Positions 24,594-33,734 of a stretch of 64,000 bases of DNA are shown piece by piece (the first letter of the stretch is position 1; each line of letters opens with the position of its first letter). Source of the stretch: Glycomyces sp. NRRL B-16210 (GTDB lineage: Bacteria > Actinomycetota > Actinomycetes > Mycobacteriales > Micromonosporaceae); contig NZ_JOGR01000014.1 in NCBI RefSeq assembly GCF_000719515.1, positions 1-64,000 on the forward strand. The letters run 5' to 3'. The notes under the pieces were generated by a model, which had not been told where the DNA came from, did not search any database, and saw only the letters and a program-made list of their open reading frames with translations. The position numbers and the translations under genes were made by a program.

Positions 24594-26225
24594 ATGTCCA
24601 GCCACATCGCGGCCGAGACCGCGCGCCGCCGCACCTTCGCGGTGATCTCCCACCCCGACGCCGGCAAGTCGACCATCACCGAGGCCCTGGCCCTGTACGG
24701 GCGCGCCATCTCCTCGGCCGGCGCCGTCCACGGCAAGGGCGACCGCAAGGGCGTGGTCTCCGACTGGATGTCCATGGAGCAGGACCGCGGCATCTCCATC
24801 ACCTCGGCGGCGCTCCAGTTCGAGTACCGCGGCTGCGTCGTGAACCTCCTCGACACCCCCGGGCACGCCGACTTCTCCGAGGACACCTACCGGGTCCTCA
24901 CCGCCGTGGACGCGGCCGTGATGCTCCTGGACGCCGCCAAGGGCCTCGAACCGCAGACGCTCAAGCTGTTCGAGGTGTGCCGGGCCCGGCGCATCCCCGT
25001 GATCACCTTCATCAACAAGTGGGACCGCCCCGCCAAGGACGCCCTCGAGCTCATCGAGGAGATCGAGAACCGCATCGGCATCAAGCCGACCCCGGTGACC
25101 TGGCCGGTCGGCGTCGGCGGCGAGTTCCGCGGCGTCATCGAGCGCATCGGGTTCGAAGACGACGGCGAGGGGCGCCGCGCCGCGGGCCCGCAGCGGCCCG
25201 GCATGGTCCGCTACGAGCGCTCGCCCGGCGGCCAGCAGCTCGCCGTCGCCGAGTACCTCGACGAGGCCACCGCCGAGGCCGAATTCGGCCCCGACTTCGA
25301 GCGCGCCCGCGAGGAGTCCGAGCTGCTCTCGGAGGTCGAGGCCGATTTCGACCCGAAGTCCTTCGAGGCCGGTCACACCACCCCGACCCTGTTCGGCGCG
25401 GCCCTCGTCCACTTCGGCGTCGGCCAGCTCCTCGACCTGCTCGTGGACATCGCCCCCGCTCCGTTCGCCCGCGAGGACGCCGCCGGCGCCCCGCGCGACC
25501 TGGAGGCCGGGTTCTCCGGGTTCGTCTTCAAGTCCCAGGCGAACATGAACGCCTCCCACCGCGACCAGCTCGCGTTCATCCGCGTCTGCTCGGGCAAGTT
25601 CGAGCGCGGGATGCAGGTCACGCAGGCGCAGGGCAGGCGCACCATGTCCACCAAGTACGCCCAGACCCTGTTCGGCTCGGCCCGCGACACCGTGGACGAG
25701 GCCTGGCCCGGCGACATCGTCGGCCTGGTCAACGCCACCGGCCTGTCGGTGGGCGACACGATCTACGCCGGGAAGGCCGTGGAGTACCCGCCGCTGCCGG
25801 CGTTCGCTCCCGAGCATTTCGGGGCCCTCCAGATGCACGACACCTCCAAGGCCAAGCGGTTCCGGCGCGGCATCGCCCAGCTCGACGCCGAAGGGGTCGT
25901 GCAGGTCCTCTACTCCGAGCGGCGCGGCGAGGCCACGCCCGTGCTCGCCGCGGTCGGCCCGCTCCAGTTCGAGGTCACCGTCGCGCGCCTCGCCGCCGAG
26001 TTCGACGTCCCCGCGACCATCGACAACCTGCCGTACCAGCTCGCGCGCCTGACCGACGCCGAAGGCGCCGCGCGCCTGCGCACCGCCCCCGGCGTCGAGG
26101 TCTTCTCCCGCCCGAGGGACGGCGCGCACCTGGTGGCCCTGCCGAACAAGTACCGCATCCAGACGATCGTCAACGACTACCCCGGGCTCGTGCTCGAACC
26201 GCTCCTCGCCGGGGGCCAGGCCTGA
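24594..26225 (+). CDS. prfC: Peptide chain release factor 3
   Basis: A 543-residue translational GTPase. G1 reads SHPDAGKST, the RF3-specific form, followed by KGVVSDWMSMEQDRGISIT, G3 DTPGHADFSEDTYR, G4 NKWDRPAKD and the domain III block RGIAQLDAEGVVQVL. RF3 recycles RF1/RF2 from the ribosome after termination. GAGGA precedes the ATG. It overlaps rsmA by one base (TGATG), suggesting translational coupling. RF3 is not universal in actinobacteria. Confidence 0.96.
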   Translation: MSSHIAAETARRRTFAVISHPDAGKSTITEALALYGRAISSAGAVHGKGDRKGVVSDWMSMEQDRGISITSAALQFEYRGCVVNLLDTPGHADFSEDTYRVLTAVDAAVMLLDAAKGLEPQTLKLFEVCRARRIPVITFINKWDRPAKDALELIEEIENRIGIKPTPVTWPVGVGGEFRGVIERIGFEDDGEGRRAAGPQRPGMVRYERSPGGQQLAVAEYLDEATAEAEFGPDFERAREESELLSEVEADFDPKSFEAGHTTPTLFGAALVHFGVGQLLDLLVDIAPAPFAREDAAGAPRDLEAGFSGFVFKSQANMNASHRDQLAFIRVCSGKFERGMQVTQAQGRRTMSTKYAQTLFGSARDTVDEAWPGDIVGLVNATGLSVGDTIYAGKAVEYPPLPAFAPEHFGALQMHDTSKAKRFRRGIAQLDAEGVVQVLYSERRGEATPVLAAVGPLQFEVTVARLAAEFDVPATIDNLPYQLARLTDAEGAARLRTAPGVEVFSRPRDGAHLVALPNKYRIQTIVNDYPGLVLEPLLAGGQA

Positions 26226-27094
26226 TGGCGCGCCTGCTGACCTCGGGCGACATCCGCACCCTCTCCCGCGGCCTGAACATCACGCCGACGAAGAAGTGGG
26301 GCCAGAACTTCGTCGTCGACGCCAACACCGTGCGGCGCATCGCCGCGGTCGCGAAACTCGACGCCGAGGACGTGGTCATGGAGGTCGGCCCGGGCCTGGG
26401 CTCGCTCACCCTCGCGCTCATCGAGACCGCCCGGAGGGTCATCGCCGTCGAGATCGACCCGAAGCTCGCCCTCGCCCTGCCCACGACGGTCGCCCACCGC
26501 GCGCCCGAGGAGCACGAGCGGCTCACCGTCGTCGAGACCGACGCGGCCCGCATCAAGGCCGCGCAGCTGCCCGAGGCGCCCACCGCGCTCGTGGCGAACC
26601 TGCCCTACAACGTGGCCGTGCCCGTCGTCCTCCACGCCCTGGAGACCTTCCCGAGCCTCCGGAAGGGCCTGGTCATGGTCCAGGCCGAGGTCGGCGACCG
26701 CCTCACCGCGGGGCCCGGGTCCAAGATCTACGGCGCCCCCAGCGTCAAGATGGCCTGGTACGCCAAGGCCAAGCGCGCCGGATCGGTCTCGGCCAACGTG
26801 TTCTGGCCCGTGCCCAACGTCGCCAGCAGCCTCGTCGCCTTCGAGCGCATCCAGAGCCCCGACGCGAACCGCGTCGAGGTCTTCGGCGCCGTGGACGCCG
26901 CCTTCGGTCAGCGGCGCAAGATGCTGCGCCAGTCGCTCAAGTCCTGGGCGGGCGAGCGCACCGAGGCCGTGCTCGACCGGGCCGGGATCGAACCCACCAG
27001 GCGGGGTGAGTCGTTGGACATAACGGAGTTCATCGCCCTCGCCGACGCCAAGGAGGCCGAGGGCGAGACCGCACCGCGACCTCAGGAGGCCTGA
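26225..27094 (+). CDS. rsmA: 16S rRNA (A1518/A1519) dimethyltransferase
   Basis: A 289-residue KsgA/RsmA homologue. KKWGQNFVVD opens the domain, followed by SAM-binding VMEVGPGLGSLT, acidic VEIDPKLA and catalytic ANLPYNVAVP (NLPY). A C-terminal helical rRNA-binding domain shows FGQRRKMLRQSLKSWAG. It dimethylates two adenines in helix 45 of 16S rRNA; loss gives kasugamycin resistance. The linkage rsmA-ispE is standard in actinobacteria. Confidence 0.97.
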   Translation: MARLLTSGDIRTLSRGLNITPTKKWGQNFVVDANTVRRIAAVAKLDAEDVVMEVGPGLGSLTLALIETARRVIAVEIDPKLALALPTTVAHRAPEEHERLTVVETDAARIKAAQLPEAPTALVANLPYNVAVPVVLHALETFPSLRKGLVMVQAEVGDRLTAGPGSKIYGAPSVKMAWYAKAKRAGSVSANVFWPVPNVASSLVAFERIQSPDANRVEVFGAVDAAFGQRRKMLRQSLKSWAGERTEAVLDRAGIEPTRRGESLDITEFIALADAKEAEGETAPRPQEA

Positions 27095-28024
27095 ATGAGT
27101 GGACAGACCGCACCCTTGAAGGGCGAGTCGATCAGCGTCGACGTGCCCGCCAAGATCAACCCGCACCTCGGCGTCGGGGACCCCCGCGCCGACGGCTACC
27201 ACGCGCTGTCCACGGTGTACCAGGCGATATCGCTGCACGACACCGTCACCGCCGAGCGGCGCGAGGAGCCCGGCATCGAGGTGACCGTCTCGGGCGAGGG
27301 CGCCGGGACGCTGCCGACCGGCGAGGACAACCTCGCCCACAAGGCCGCCAAGCTCATCGCGCTGTACGCCGGGATCGAACCGGCCGTGCGCCTGCACCTG
27401 AACAAGCGCATCCCCGTCGCCGGCGGTCTCGCGGGGGGCTCCGCCGACGCCGCCGGGGCGCTCATCGCCTGCGCGCGGCTGTGGGAGGTCGAGATCGGCG
27501 ACGCCGAGCTCCACCGCCTGGCCGCGGGGCTCGGCTCCGACGTCCCGTTCTGCCTCAAGGGCGGCACCGCGATCGGCTCCGGCCGCGGCGAGGAGCTCAA
27601 ACCGGTTGCGGCCGAGGGCACCTGGCACTGGGTCGTCGCCACCACCGACACCGAGATCGCGACCCCCGAGTGCTACAAGGAGGTCGACCGCCTCCGCGAG
27701 GACGGCATCGGCCGCTACTCCAGCGACGTGGAGCAGATCGTGCGGGCCTTCGAGACCGGCGCGAGCGCCGACGAACTCGCCCGGCTCCTGGTCAACGACA
27801 TGGAGGCCGCCGCGGTGAGCCTGCGCCCGCAGCTCGCCTCGCTCATGCACGGGGGCCTGGAGGAGGGCGCCCTGGCCGCGCACGTCTCCGGCTCGGGGCC
27901 CTCGATCCTGTTCCTCGCCACCGACGTCAAGCACGCGGTGGCCCTGGCCCGGCGCATCCGGATGCGCGGCGGCGCCCGGAGCGTCCACTTGGCGCACGGC
28001 CCCGTGAGCGGCCCCGCCGCCTGA
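27095..28024 (+). CDS. ispE: 4-diphosphocytidyl-2-C-methyl-D-erythritol kinase
   Basis: A 309-residue GHMP kinase starting directly after the rsmA stop. It shows the substrate motif PAKINPHLGVGDPRADGYHAL, the ATP loop PVAGGLAGGSADAAGAL and the third motif AAHVSGSGPSILFLA. It phosphorylates CDP-methylerythritol in the MEP isoprenoid pathway. The hairpin at 28074-28108 ends the yqeY-side operon here. Confidence 0.96.
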   Translation: MSGQTAPLKGESISVDVPAKINPHLGVGDPRADGYHALSTVYQAISLHDTVTAERREEPGIEVTVSGEGAGTLPTGEDNLAHKAAKLIALYAGIEPAVRLHLNKRIPVAGGLAGGSADAAGALIACARLWEVEIGDAELHRLAAGLGSDVPFCLKGGTAIGSGRGEELKPVAAEGTWHWVVATTDTEIATPECYKEVDRLREDGIGRYSSDVEQIVRAFETGASADELARLLVNDMEAAAVSLRPQLASLMHGGLEEGALAAHVSGSGPSILFLATDVKHAVALARRIRMRGGARSVHLAHGPVSGPAA

Positions 28025-28073
28025 GACCGGTCCTCGGGCCGTCGCCTCGCCGACCGCGCCGGTTAAGCGCCGC

Positions 28074-28108
28074 ACGGCCGTCCGGTCCTCGAAGGACCGG
28101 GCGGCCGT
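28074..28108 (+). terminator. Terminator after ispE
   Basis: A 16-bp stem with one wobble pair (arms 28074-28089 and 28093-28108, ACGGCCGTCCGGTCCT and its complement) with a 3-nt loop, 50 bp after the ispE stop. Confidence 0.78.
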
Positions 28109-28284
28109 CCACCTTTCCCCGGAACGTCCACCTTCGACGGTTTTCCGGTGCTACGCCGTAGATGTCGACCATATCCGCAGGTCCCGAGCCCGCTCGGCGA
28201 TCGACGGACCCCGCGCGTTGCGACGGTCTGCCACACTGAGGTGACCATGCCCACCCCCCATGCGGCGATCCCCAGGAGGCCCAC

Positions 28285-28713
28285 ATGAGCGATCGCGCCC
28301 TCCCCTCGAACCACCCCGGCACCGCCCCGGCGCCCGAGCGCCCGTCGGCGCGCACCGACCTCCGCGGCTATCTGGAGGACTTCTCCTCCCGCATGACCCG
28401 CCTCCAAGAGGAGGCCGAGGACTCCCAGGCGCGGCTCGACGCCGTCAGCGCCACCGGTGTCAGCGCCGGTGGCGAGGTCACCGTGACCGTCGGCGCCGGC
28501 GGCGTCCTCACCGAGATCGAGTTCACCTCCGAGGTGCGGCGCACCAGCCCCGACTCGCTGTCCGAAATGGTCAAGGAGGCCTACGGGAACGCGGTCGCGG
28601 CCGCCTCCGAGCAGGCCACCGAGGCCATGACCGCGCTCCTGGGCGAGGGCACGCCCGCTCTCGCCGCGTTCGAGGCGTCGCTGCGCGCCCGCGGCGAAGG
28701 CGGCGACCGCTGA
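28285..28713 (+). CDS. YbaB/EbfC family protein, module 1
   Basis: A 142-residue protein with a YbaB fold at residues 35-120: helix RLQEEAEDSQARLDAVSATG, strand pair GEVTVTVGAGGVLTEIEFTSE and a long C-terminal helix. AGGAGG precedes the ATG. Classical YbaB is a small nucleoid protein beside recR, but in actinobacteria diverged copies sit next to WXG100-type secretion genes, as here. Its stop overlaps the next start, so the two are co-translated. Role in secretion is inferred from context only. Confidence 0.88.
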   Translation: MSDRALPSNHPGTAPAPERPSARTDLRGYLEDFSSRMTRLQEEAEDSQARLDAVSATGVSAGGEVTVTVGAGGVLTEIEFTSEVRRTSPDSLSEMVKEAYGNAVAAASEQATEAMTALLGEGTPALAAFEASLRARGEGGDR

Positions 28714-29039
28714 TGGCCGCGGGCTGGAGCGTCCTCCACGAGGCGATCGCGAAGCTCATCGCCGCGACGCGCGGGGACGTCAGCGAGCCGCTCAAGGACA
28801 TCGCGCGCCGGGCGCGGGCCGCCGAGCTCGGCGACCAGAACGCGTTCAGCGAGTTCCTGGCGGGCACCGTCCCGGCCGCGATCACGCGATTCGACCGGAC
28901 CGCCGAGCAGGCGCTGTACGCCGCGGCCGATTTCGCCGACGCGCTCGCCGAGGGCGTCGAGGCCGCGCACCGGGCCTACGAGGAGGCCGACCGGGCCGCC
29001 AACGACGAACTCGTCCGTCTCACCGAGGAGTTGCGGTAG
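28713..29039 (+). CDS. Small helical WXG100-like protein, module 1
   Basis: A 108-residue all-helical protein (GWSVLHEAIAKLIAATRGD, ARRARAAELGDQNAFSEFLAG, FADALAEGVEAAHRAYEEAD) of the size of ESX/WXG100 partners, though it lacks a clear central WxG turn. It overlaps the YbaB stop and ends two bases before the large WXG-like gene. It may be the heterodimer partner or chaperone of that protein. Confidence 0.65.
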   Translation: MAAGWSVLHEAIAKLIAATRGDVSEPLKDIARRARAAELGDQNAFSEFLAGTVPAAITRFDRTAEQALYAAADFADALAEGVEAAHRAYEEADRAANDELVRLTEELR

Positions 29040-29041
29040 CC

Positions 29042-30775
29042 ATGAGGATCCTGTCCGACATCGCCGGCGACGTCATCGGCGCGGCCGGCGACCTCGCCGA
29101 GGACGCGATCGGGGCCGCGGGCGACGCGGTCTCCACATTGGCCGACGGCATCGCGGCCACCGCCGAGGGCGCGTTCAGCGTCGCCGAGGGCGTGGTGAAC
29201 GGCATCCAGTCGGTGGGCGACTTCATCGGCGAGTACGCCGACGTGCTGGGGATGATCGTCAACCCGATGGGGTTCATCACCGGCGAGGTCGTCTCGTACA
29301 TCGTGAGCAACATCGACTGGGTCCGGGACCCGATCGACCTGCTCCAGGGCGACACGGGCCCGATCCAGGACCTCGTCGAGGAGTGGAAGGGCATCTCCGA
29401 CGAGCTCGCCGGGGTCGCCGCGACGCTCGCGGTCGGCTCCCGCAGCTCCGCCGAGGTGTGGGAGGGCGACGCGGGCCGGCGGTACCGGAAGGTCGCCGGC
29501 GCGTTCGCGAAGCTGCTGGCCAAGGCCGGCTCGCTCGCGCGGTCGGCGGCCGAGCGGATCAACACCATCGGCAACCTCGTCTCCGAGGCCCGCAGCGACG
29601 TGATCGAGCTGGTCTTCGACTGCATCGGCCGGTGCGTGCAGATCATGCTCTCGGCGCTCGCCGCCGGGGTCTTCAGCCTGGGCGCCTCGATCGTGCGCGG
29701 GATCATCAGGATCGTGCGCGAGGCGGGCGAGTGCATCCGGAAGGTCGAGCAGCGCCTCAAGCGGCTCGAAGCCGAAGTGGAACTGGCCCTCCGCGGGCTC
29801 GCCGAGACCGAGTCGGCCTTCCAGGCGATCCAGCGGACCCTGGTGCAGGCCTCGCAGAACGTGCGCAATCCCGGTTCCGGCAAGGAGACCGAGACGAAGC
29901 CGCCGCCGTACAAGCGACCGCCGAGCACCGGCGACCGCAAGCCCTCCACCAAGCCCGGTGACAGTACCGGCGGCGGTTCGGGCACGGGTTCGGGCGGCGG
30001 CTCCGGCTCGGTTCCGAGCGGGAGCGGCAGCGGGACCGGTGGCGGCGGGCCCTCGGGCGGCGGCTCGTCCGGCGGAGGGCCCAGCGGCGGAGGCGGACCT
30101 TCGGGCGGCGGTTCCTCCGGCGGCGGAGGCGGCGGGCCCGAAGAAGAGGAGAAGCCCGCAGAGGACAAGCCGCAGGCGAAGGAGCCTTCCGAGGTCGTCG
30201 GCCGCGAAGCGGGCGTGACCGAACTGCCCGACGGCTCGCAGGTGTGGCACCCGTACCTGGTCGCGACCATCCCCGACTCGGAGTGGAAGGCGATGGCCGC
30301 GGCCATCCCGCGCGAGGTGTGGGAGGCCATGGCCGCCGACCCCGACGGCATCCCCCCTGAACTGGCGAAGTACGCGCCCGACGACCTCAAGGACAAGTTC
30401 CCGAGCAACGCGCCGGACTGGGAGCCGCCGGTCGGCGAGGACGGCCGGCCCAAGCCCACCGGGGCGCACCTCCCGCCGGAACTGGTGCAGTACATGACCC
30501 CGGGGATGCGCGACGCCGTGGCGGACTTCGACATGGAGGACGGCAAGGAGGCGTGGCGGCAGCAGTACCTCACCGAGGAGCAGCGGCTGCGCGAGGACCT
30601 CAAGGACGCCTCGACGCTCGAAGAGCGCAACGAGATCCTCGAACGGATCGACCAGATCCGCGAGACCGAGAAGGCCGCCAGCGCAGCCGAGGCCGACACG
30701 GTCGCGCCCGACTACGCCGACGCGCTCGGCACGACGACGCAGCAGCGCAGGACCTGGACCGCCGAACCGCTGTAA
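29042..30775 (+). CDS. Large WXG-type effector-like protein with Gly/Ser linker, module 1
   Basis: A 577-residue protein. Residues 1-270 are helical: amphipathic Ala/Gly repeats (GDVIGAAGDLAEDAIGAAGD), a WxG turn at Trp140-Glu-Gly142 (SAEVWEGDAGRRYRK), hydrophobic VQIMLSALAAGVFSLGASIV and a coiled coil (230-265). Residues 309-366 are an almost pure Gly/Ser/Pro linker. The C-terminal 210 residues (TELPDGSQVWHPYLVATIP to the end) are an ordered helical domain that I do not recognise as a known toxin. The architecture is that of type VII secreted polymorphic effectors. The N-terminal half is paralogous to the protein at 31725. Confidence 0.75.
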   Translation: MRILSDIAGDVIGAAGDLAEDAIGAAGDAVSTLADGIAATAEGAFSVAEGVVNGIQSVGDFIGEYADVLGMIVNPMGFITGEVVSYIVSNIDWVRDPIDLLQGDTGPIQDLVEEWKGISDELAGVAATLAVGSRSSAEVWEGDAGRRYRKVAGAFAKLLAKAGSLARSAAERINTIGNLVSEARSDVIELVFDCIGRCVQIMLSALAAGVFSLGASIVRGIIRIVREAGECIRKVEQRLKRLEAEVELALRGLAETESAFQAIQRTLVQASQNVRNPGSGKETETKPPPYKRPPSTGDRKPSTKPGDSTGGGSGTGSGGGSGSVPSGSGSGTGGGGPSGGGSSGGGPSGGGGPSGGGSSGGGGGGPEEEEKPAEDKPQAKEPSEVVGREAGVTELPDGSQVWHPYLVATIPDSEWKAMAAAIPREVWEAMAADPDGIPPELAKYAPDDLKDKFPSNAPDWEPPVGEDGRPKPTGAHLPPELVQYMTPGMRDAVADFDMEDGKEAWRQQYLTEEQRLREDLKDASTLEERNEILERIDQIRETEKAASAAEADTVAPDYADALGTTTQQRRTWTAEPL

Positions 30776-30795
30776 CGGAACCTCTCGATCGCCAC

Positions 30796-30827
30796 GGGCC
30801 GCCCCGGACTCGCCTCCGGGGCGGCCC
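30796..30827 (+). terminator. Terminator between the two WXG/YbaB modules
   Basis: Perfect 13-bp arms GGGCCGCCCCGGA (30796-30808) and its complement (30815-30827) lie 20 bp after the stop. The module at 31032 therefore probably has its own promoter in 30828-31031. Confidence 0.78.
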
Positions 30828-31031
30828 GGCCGCGTCCCGGGCCAAGAGGCACGCCACCCCGGGAGTGAACAGTTCATTGCGTTTCCGTGACCCCTCATCG
30901 CAGCGCCCTCCCCCTGCCGCGCCACCTGGGATCCTCTGCCGCGCCGCCGAAGACACACGATCGGGTAGGCGGGCGGCGGTTGGTAGCTTTGAACGATCCG
31001 AACTGCTCCTTGGCGAAAGGCGGCTGGAAAC

Positions 31032-31391
31032 ATGCCCTCAGTCTTCGAAGACCCGGAAGGGTACATGCGGGACTTCCAAACCCGCATGCGGACGATGGTG
31101 GAGAACGCCTCCAACCTGAGCGAGGCGATGGAGTCGGCCACGGGGACCGCCAAGTCGCCGGACGGCGAAGTGCGGATCACCGTCGGCGTCGGCGGCTCCC
31201 TCCGCGAGATCGTCCTCACCGCGAAATCGCAGTCGCTCTCTCCGAGAACGCTCTCCGCCATGATCAAGGAGACCTACGACGAGGCCGCGAAGAACGCGGG
31301 CGACGCCTCGACCGAGGCGCTGTCCTCGGTGTTCGGCGAGGACAGCGAGATCGTCCGCCAGGCCCGCGCCTCCAGGCCCCCCGAGGAGTAG
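31032..31391 (+). CDS. YbaB/EbfC family protein, module 2
   Basis: A 119-residue YbaB-fold protein: MRDFQTRMRTMVENASNLSEAM helix, GEVRITVGVGGSLREIVLTA strands, then SPRTLSAMIKETYDEAAKNAGD. It is a paralogue of the protein at 28285, shorter at both ends. First gene of the second module; the GTG of the next gene follows four bases after its stop. Confidence 0.88.
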   Translation: MPSVFEDPEGYMRDFQTRMRTMVENASNLSEAMESATGTAKSPDGEVRITVGVGGSLREIVLTAKSQSLSPRTLSAMIKETYDEAAKNAGDASTEALSSVFGEDSEIVRQARASRPPEE

Positions 31392-31395
31392 CGCC

Positions 31396-31722
31396 GTGCA
31401 GGACAGAGTCGACATCCCCTCCAAGGACGCCTTCGACGCCCACGCCACCGCCATCAGGTCCAAAGTGGTCGACATCGTGAAGCAGGCCGCCGACGCCGCC
31501 GAGCAGAAGGGCTTCGGCGACCTGCTCGACTTCGGCATCGTCAACCTCCCCTTCGCCGGCGGCGCGGCCGTCATGGCGGGCGACGCCAAGGGCAGCATCG
31601 CCGAGGCCCGCGACGGCATCGAGAAGCTCGCCGAGCAGATCCAGCAGACCGGCGCCGCCTACCACGAGAACGACGCCGAGGTCGCGAGCATCCTCAACAA
31701 ATTCATCAGCGATCAGGAGTAG
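31396..31722 (+). CDS. Small helical WXG100-like protein, module 2
   Basis: A 108-residue protein from GTG 31396. N-terminal helix VDIPSKDAFDAHATAIRSKV and C-terminal helix EARDGIEKLAEQIQQTGAAYHENDAEVA flank a short hydrophobic region (NLPFAGGAAVMAG) that replaces the usual WxG turn. The size and pattern fit ESX-type small partners. It has the same length and operon place as the 28713 protein. Confidence 0.65.
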   Translation: MQDRVDIPSKDAFDAHATAIRSKVVDIVKQAADAAEQKGFGDLLDFGIVNLPFAGGAAVMAGDAKGSIAEARDGIEKLAEQIQQTGAAYHENDAEVASILNKFISDQE

Positions 31723-31724
31723 CC

Positions 31725-32876
31725 GTGAACAACCTCATCGTCGAACCCGACAAGTCCGTCCCCGACGCCGGGACGTTCACCGGCGCCAGGGCCCTGGCCA
31801 GCGCGCAGACGCTCGCCTCGTCCGAGCCGGGCCTGGAGACGGGCCTCAACGGCACGGTCATGGCGCTGGACATCCTCGCCATGGTCATGAACCCGCTCAA
31901 GGAACTGATGATGGCCGGGGTCGGCTTCCTCATCGAGCACGTGGGGCCCCTCCGCGACTTCCTCGACATGCTCGCCGGCGACCCCGTCTCGATCAACGCC
32001 ACCAAGGACACCTGGAAGAACATCGAGGCGGCGCTGGCCCAGGCCGCCGCCGACCTGGTGGACGACGCGAACTCGATGTCCGACTGGAGCAGCGACACCG
32101 CCGAGGCCTACCGCAGGACCATCGGCGACTTCGGCGACGCGATCAACGCCGCGAGCAGCGCCTCCGGGAGCATCGCGAAGTACATGGAGGTCATGGGCAT
32201 CTGGACCGCGGTCACCCGCGGGCTGGTGCTGGAGCTCATCTGCGACTTCGTGTCGCGGGTGATCATGTACGCCCTCTCGGCGCTGGCCTCGGCGTGGTTC
32301 ACCATGGGCGGGTCGATCGCCGCCATGATCAGCGCCGTCATCGCCGAGGCCATCGCGGTGATCGCCAAGCTCGCCGACAAGATCGCCCGGCTCGGCAAGG
32401 CCATGCAGGGGCTGGCCCCCCGCATGGGCAAGGTCGGGCAGATCTTCGACGACGTCGGCGAGACCGTGGGCAAGTTCGGGACGAAGACGAACGCCAAGCT
32501 CATGATCAAGCACCACCAGTTCGACATGAAGTCCATGAAGATCCAGGACGCGGCGCTCGACAGCTTCAAGGGATCCGGTCCGCTCGGACGGGGAAGCGTG
32601 CCCCAGACCCAGCTGCCCTTCCAGAACAAGATCTACGACACCTTGACCGACCCGTTCGGCTCCGGCAACATCCCCGGCACCTCGGTGGTGGGCAAGGGCC
32701 TCAACCAGGGCGTGACCCCTCCCGTCGTGTGGCGCGACCTGACGCTCATCGACGGCAAGAACGTCGCCGACATCATCACCGGCTACCCGATGACCGGCAT
32801 CAAGGGCGGCATGGGCGGCGGACCCGGCGCGCTCCAGGACGCGGGCCCCACCGAGGAGGAGGGCGAGAAGGAATGA
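31725..32876 (+). CDS. Large WXG-type effector-like protein, module 2
   Basis: A 383-residue protein from GTG 31725. The N-terminal 270 residues align with the module 1 protein: LAMVMNPLKELMMAGVGFLI, WKNI (97-100), a WSS turn at Trp121 in place of WxG, and the hydrophobic VIMYALSALASAWFTMGGSI. The C-terminal 110 residues (HQFDMKSMKIQDAALDSF onward) are unrelated to module 1 and have no Gly linker. A conserved N-terminal half with an exchanged C-terminus is typical of secreted effector families. No immunity gene is recognised; coaX follows convergently. Confidence 0.72.
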   Translation: MNNLIVEPDKSVPDAGTFTGARALASAQTLASSEPGLETGLNGTVMALDILAMVMNPLKELMMAGVGFLIEHVGPLRDFLDMLAGDPVSINATKDTWKNIEAALAQAAADLVDDANSMSDWSSDTAEAYRRTIGDFGDAINAASSASGSIAKYMEVMGIWTAVTRGLVLELICDFVSRVIMYALSALASAWFTMGGSIAAMISAVIAEAIAVIAKLADKIARLGKAMQGLAPRMGKVGQIFDDVGETVGKFGTKTNAKLMIKHHQFDMKSMKIQDAALDSFKGSGPLGRGSVPQTQLPFQNKIYDTLTDPFGSGNIPGTSVVGKGLNQGVTPPVVWRDLTLIDGKNVADIITGYPMTGIKGGMGGGPGALQDAGPTEEEGEKE

Positions 32877-32933
32877 CGTCGCGCGCGGGGACCGCCGCGC
32901 GTCTCGGACACCGGCCCGGCCAAGGAGCCTGAA

Positions 32934-32965
32934 CGCGTCCGGGGCGAGGTGCGCCCCGGGACGCG
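32934..32965. terminator. Bidirectional hairpin between WXG module 2 and coaX
   Basis: Arms 32934-32946 and 32952-32965 pair over 13 bp with one bulged G (CGCGTCC-GGGGCG), in the convergent spacer immediately before the coaX stop. Confidence 0.7.
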
Positions 32966-32966
32966 G

Positions 32967-33734
32967 TCAGACGTTGCGGTCCCAGATCATCCTGAGGCCG
33001 TGGAGGGTCAGGTTCGGCTCGTAGTGGGTGACGGTCTCGCACTCCTCGATCACCACGGGCGCGAGGCCGCCGGTGGCGACCACCGCGGTCGGCTCGGTTC
33101 CCAGCTCCACGGTGATGCGCCGGACCAGGCCGTCCACCTGCGCGGCGGTGCCGTAGACCATGCCGGACTGGAGGCACTCGACGGTGTTCTTCCCGATCAC
33201 GCTGCGCGGCTTGACCAACGGGATCTTGATGAGGTTCGCCGCGCGCGAGGCGAGGGCGTCGATGGAGATCTCGATGCCCGGCGCGAAGGCCCCGCCGAGG
33301 AAGTCGCCGGTCGCGGAGATGACGTCGATGTTCGTGGAGGTCCCGAAGTCCACGGTGATGCACGGGCCGCCGTAGAGGTGGAAGGCCGCGTGGGTGTTCG
33401 CGATCCGGTCGGGCCCGGCCTCGCGCGGGTTGTCGATGCTCAGGCGCACCCCGGTGCGCACGCCCGGCGCGATCTGCACCAGGTGCGCGTGCGGGTAGTA
33501 CCGCTGCGCCATCTTCGCGACCTCGGCGCTCTGCTGGGGCACGGTGGAGGACATGGCGATCCCCGTCAGGTCCACCCCGTCGCCGTCGAGCAGGGCCCGG
33601 AAGGTCAGGCCCAGCTCATCGGCCGTCGCATGGGGATCGGTGCGGATCCGCCACGAGTGCTTCAGAGCCTCGCCCTCGAAGACGGCGAGCACCGTGTTGG
33701 TGTTCCCGATGTCGACGCACAGCAGCACGTTCAC
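32967..33734 (-). CDS. coaX: Type III pantothenate kinase
   Basis: A 255-residue CoaX. It has the ATP motif CVDIGNTNTVLAVF, the pantothenate motif GPDRIANTHAAF, the VDFGTSTNIDV phosphate loop and GGAFAPGIEIS. It phosphorylates pantothenate in the first step of CoA synthesis and, unlike CoaA, is not feedback-inhibited by CoA. The GTG at 33734 overlaps the nadC stop (GTGA), and the PanC product is its substrate. Confidence 0.96.
   Translation of the reverse strand: MNVLLCVDIGNTNTVLAVFEGEALKHSWRIRTDPHATADELGLTFRALLDGDGVDLTGIAMSSTVPQQSAEVAKMAQRYYPHAHLVQIAPGVRTGVRLSIDNPREAGPDRIANTHAAFHLYGGPCITVDFGTSTNIDVISATGDFLGGAFAPGIEISIDALASRAANLIKIPLVKPRSVIGKNTVECLQSGMVYGTAAQVDGLVRRITVELGTEPTAVVATGGLAPVVIEECETVTHYEPNLTLHGLRMIWDRNV

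Noticed and set aside
30140..30775. Known nuclease or ADP-ribosyltransferase toxin domain at the C-terminus of the module 1 WXG-like protein
   Set aside because: No catalytic motif of a known toxin family is visible and no immunity-like gene follows; left as an unrecognised helical domain.
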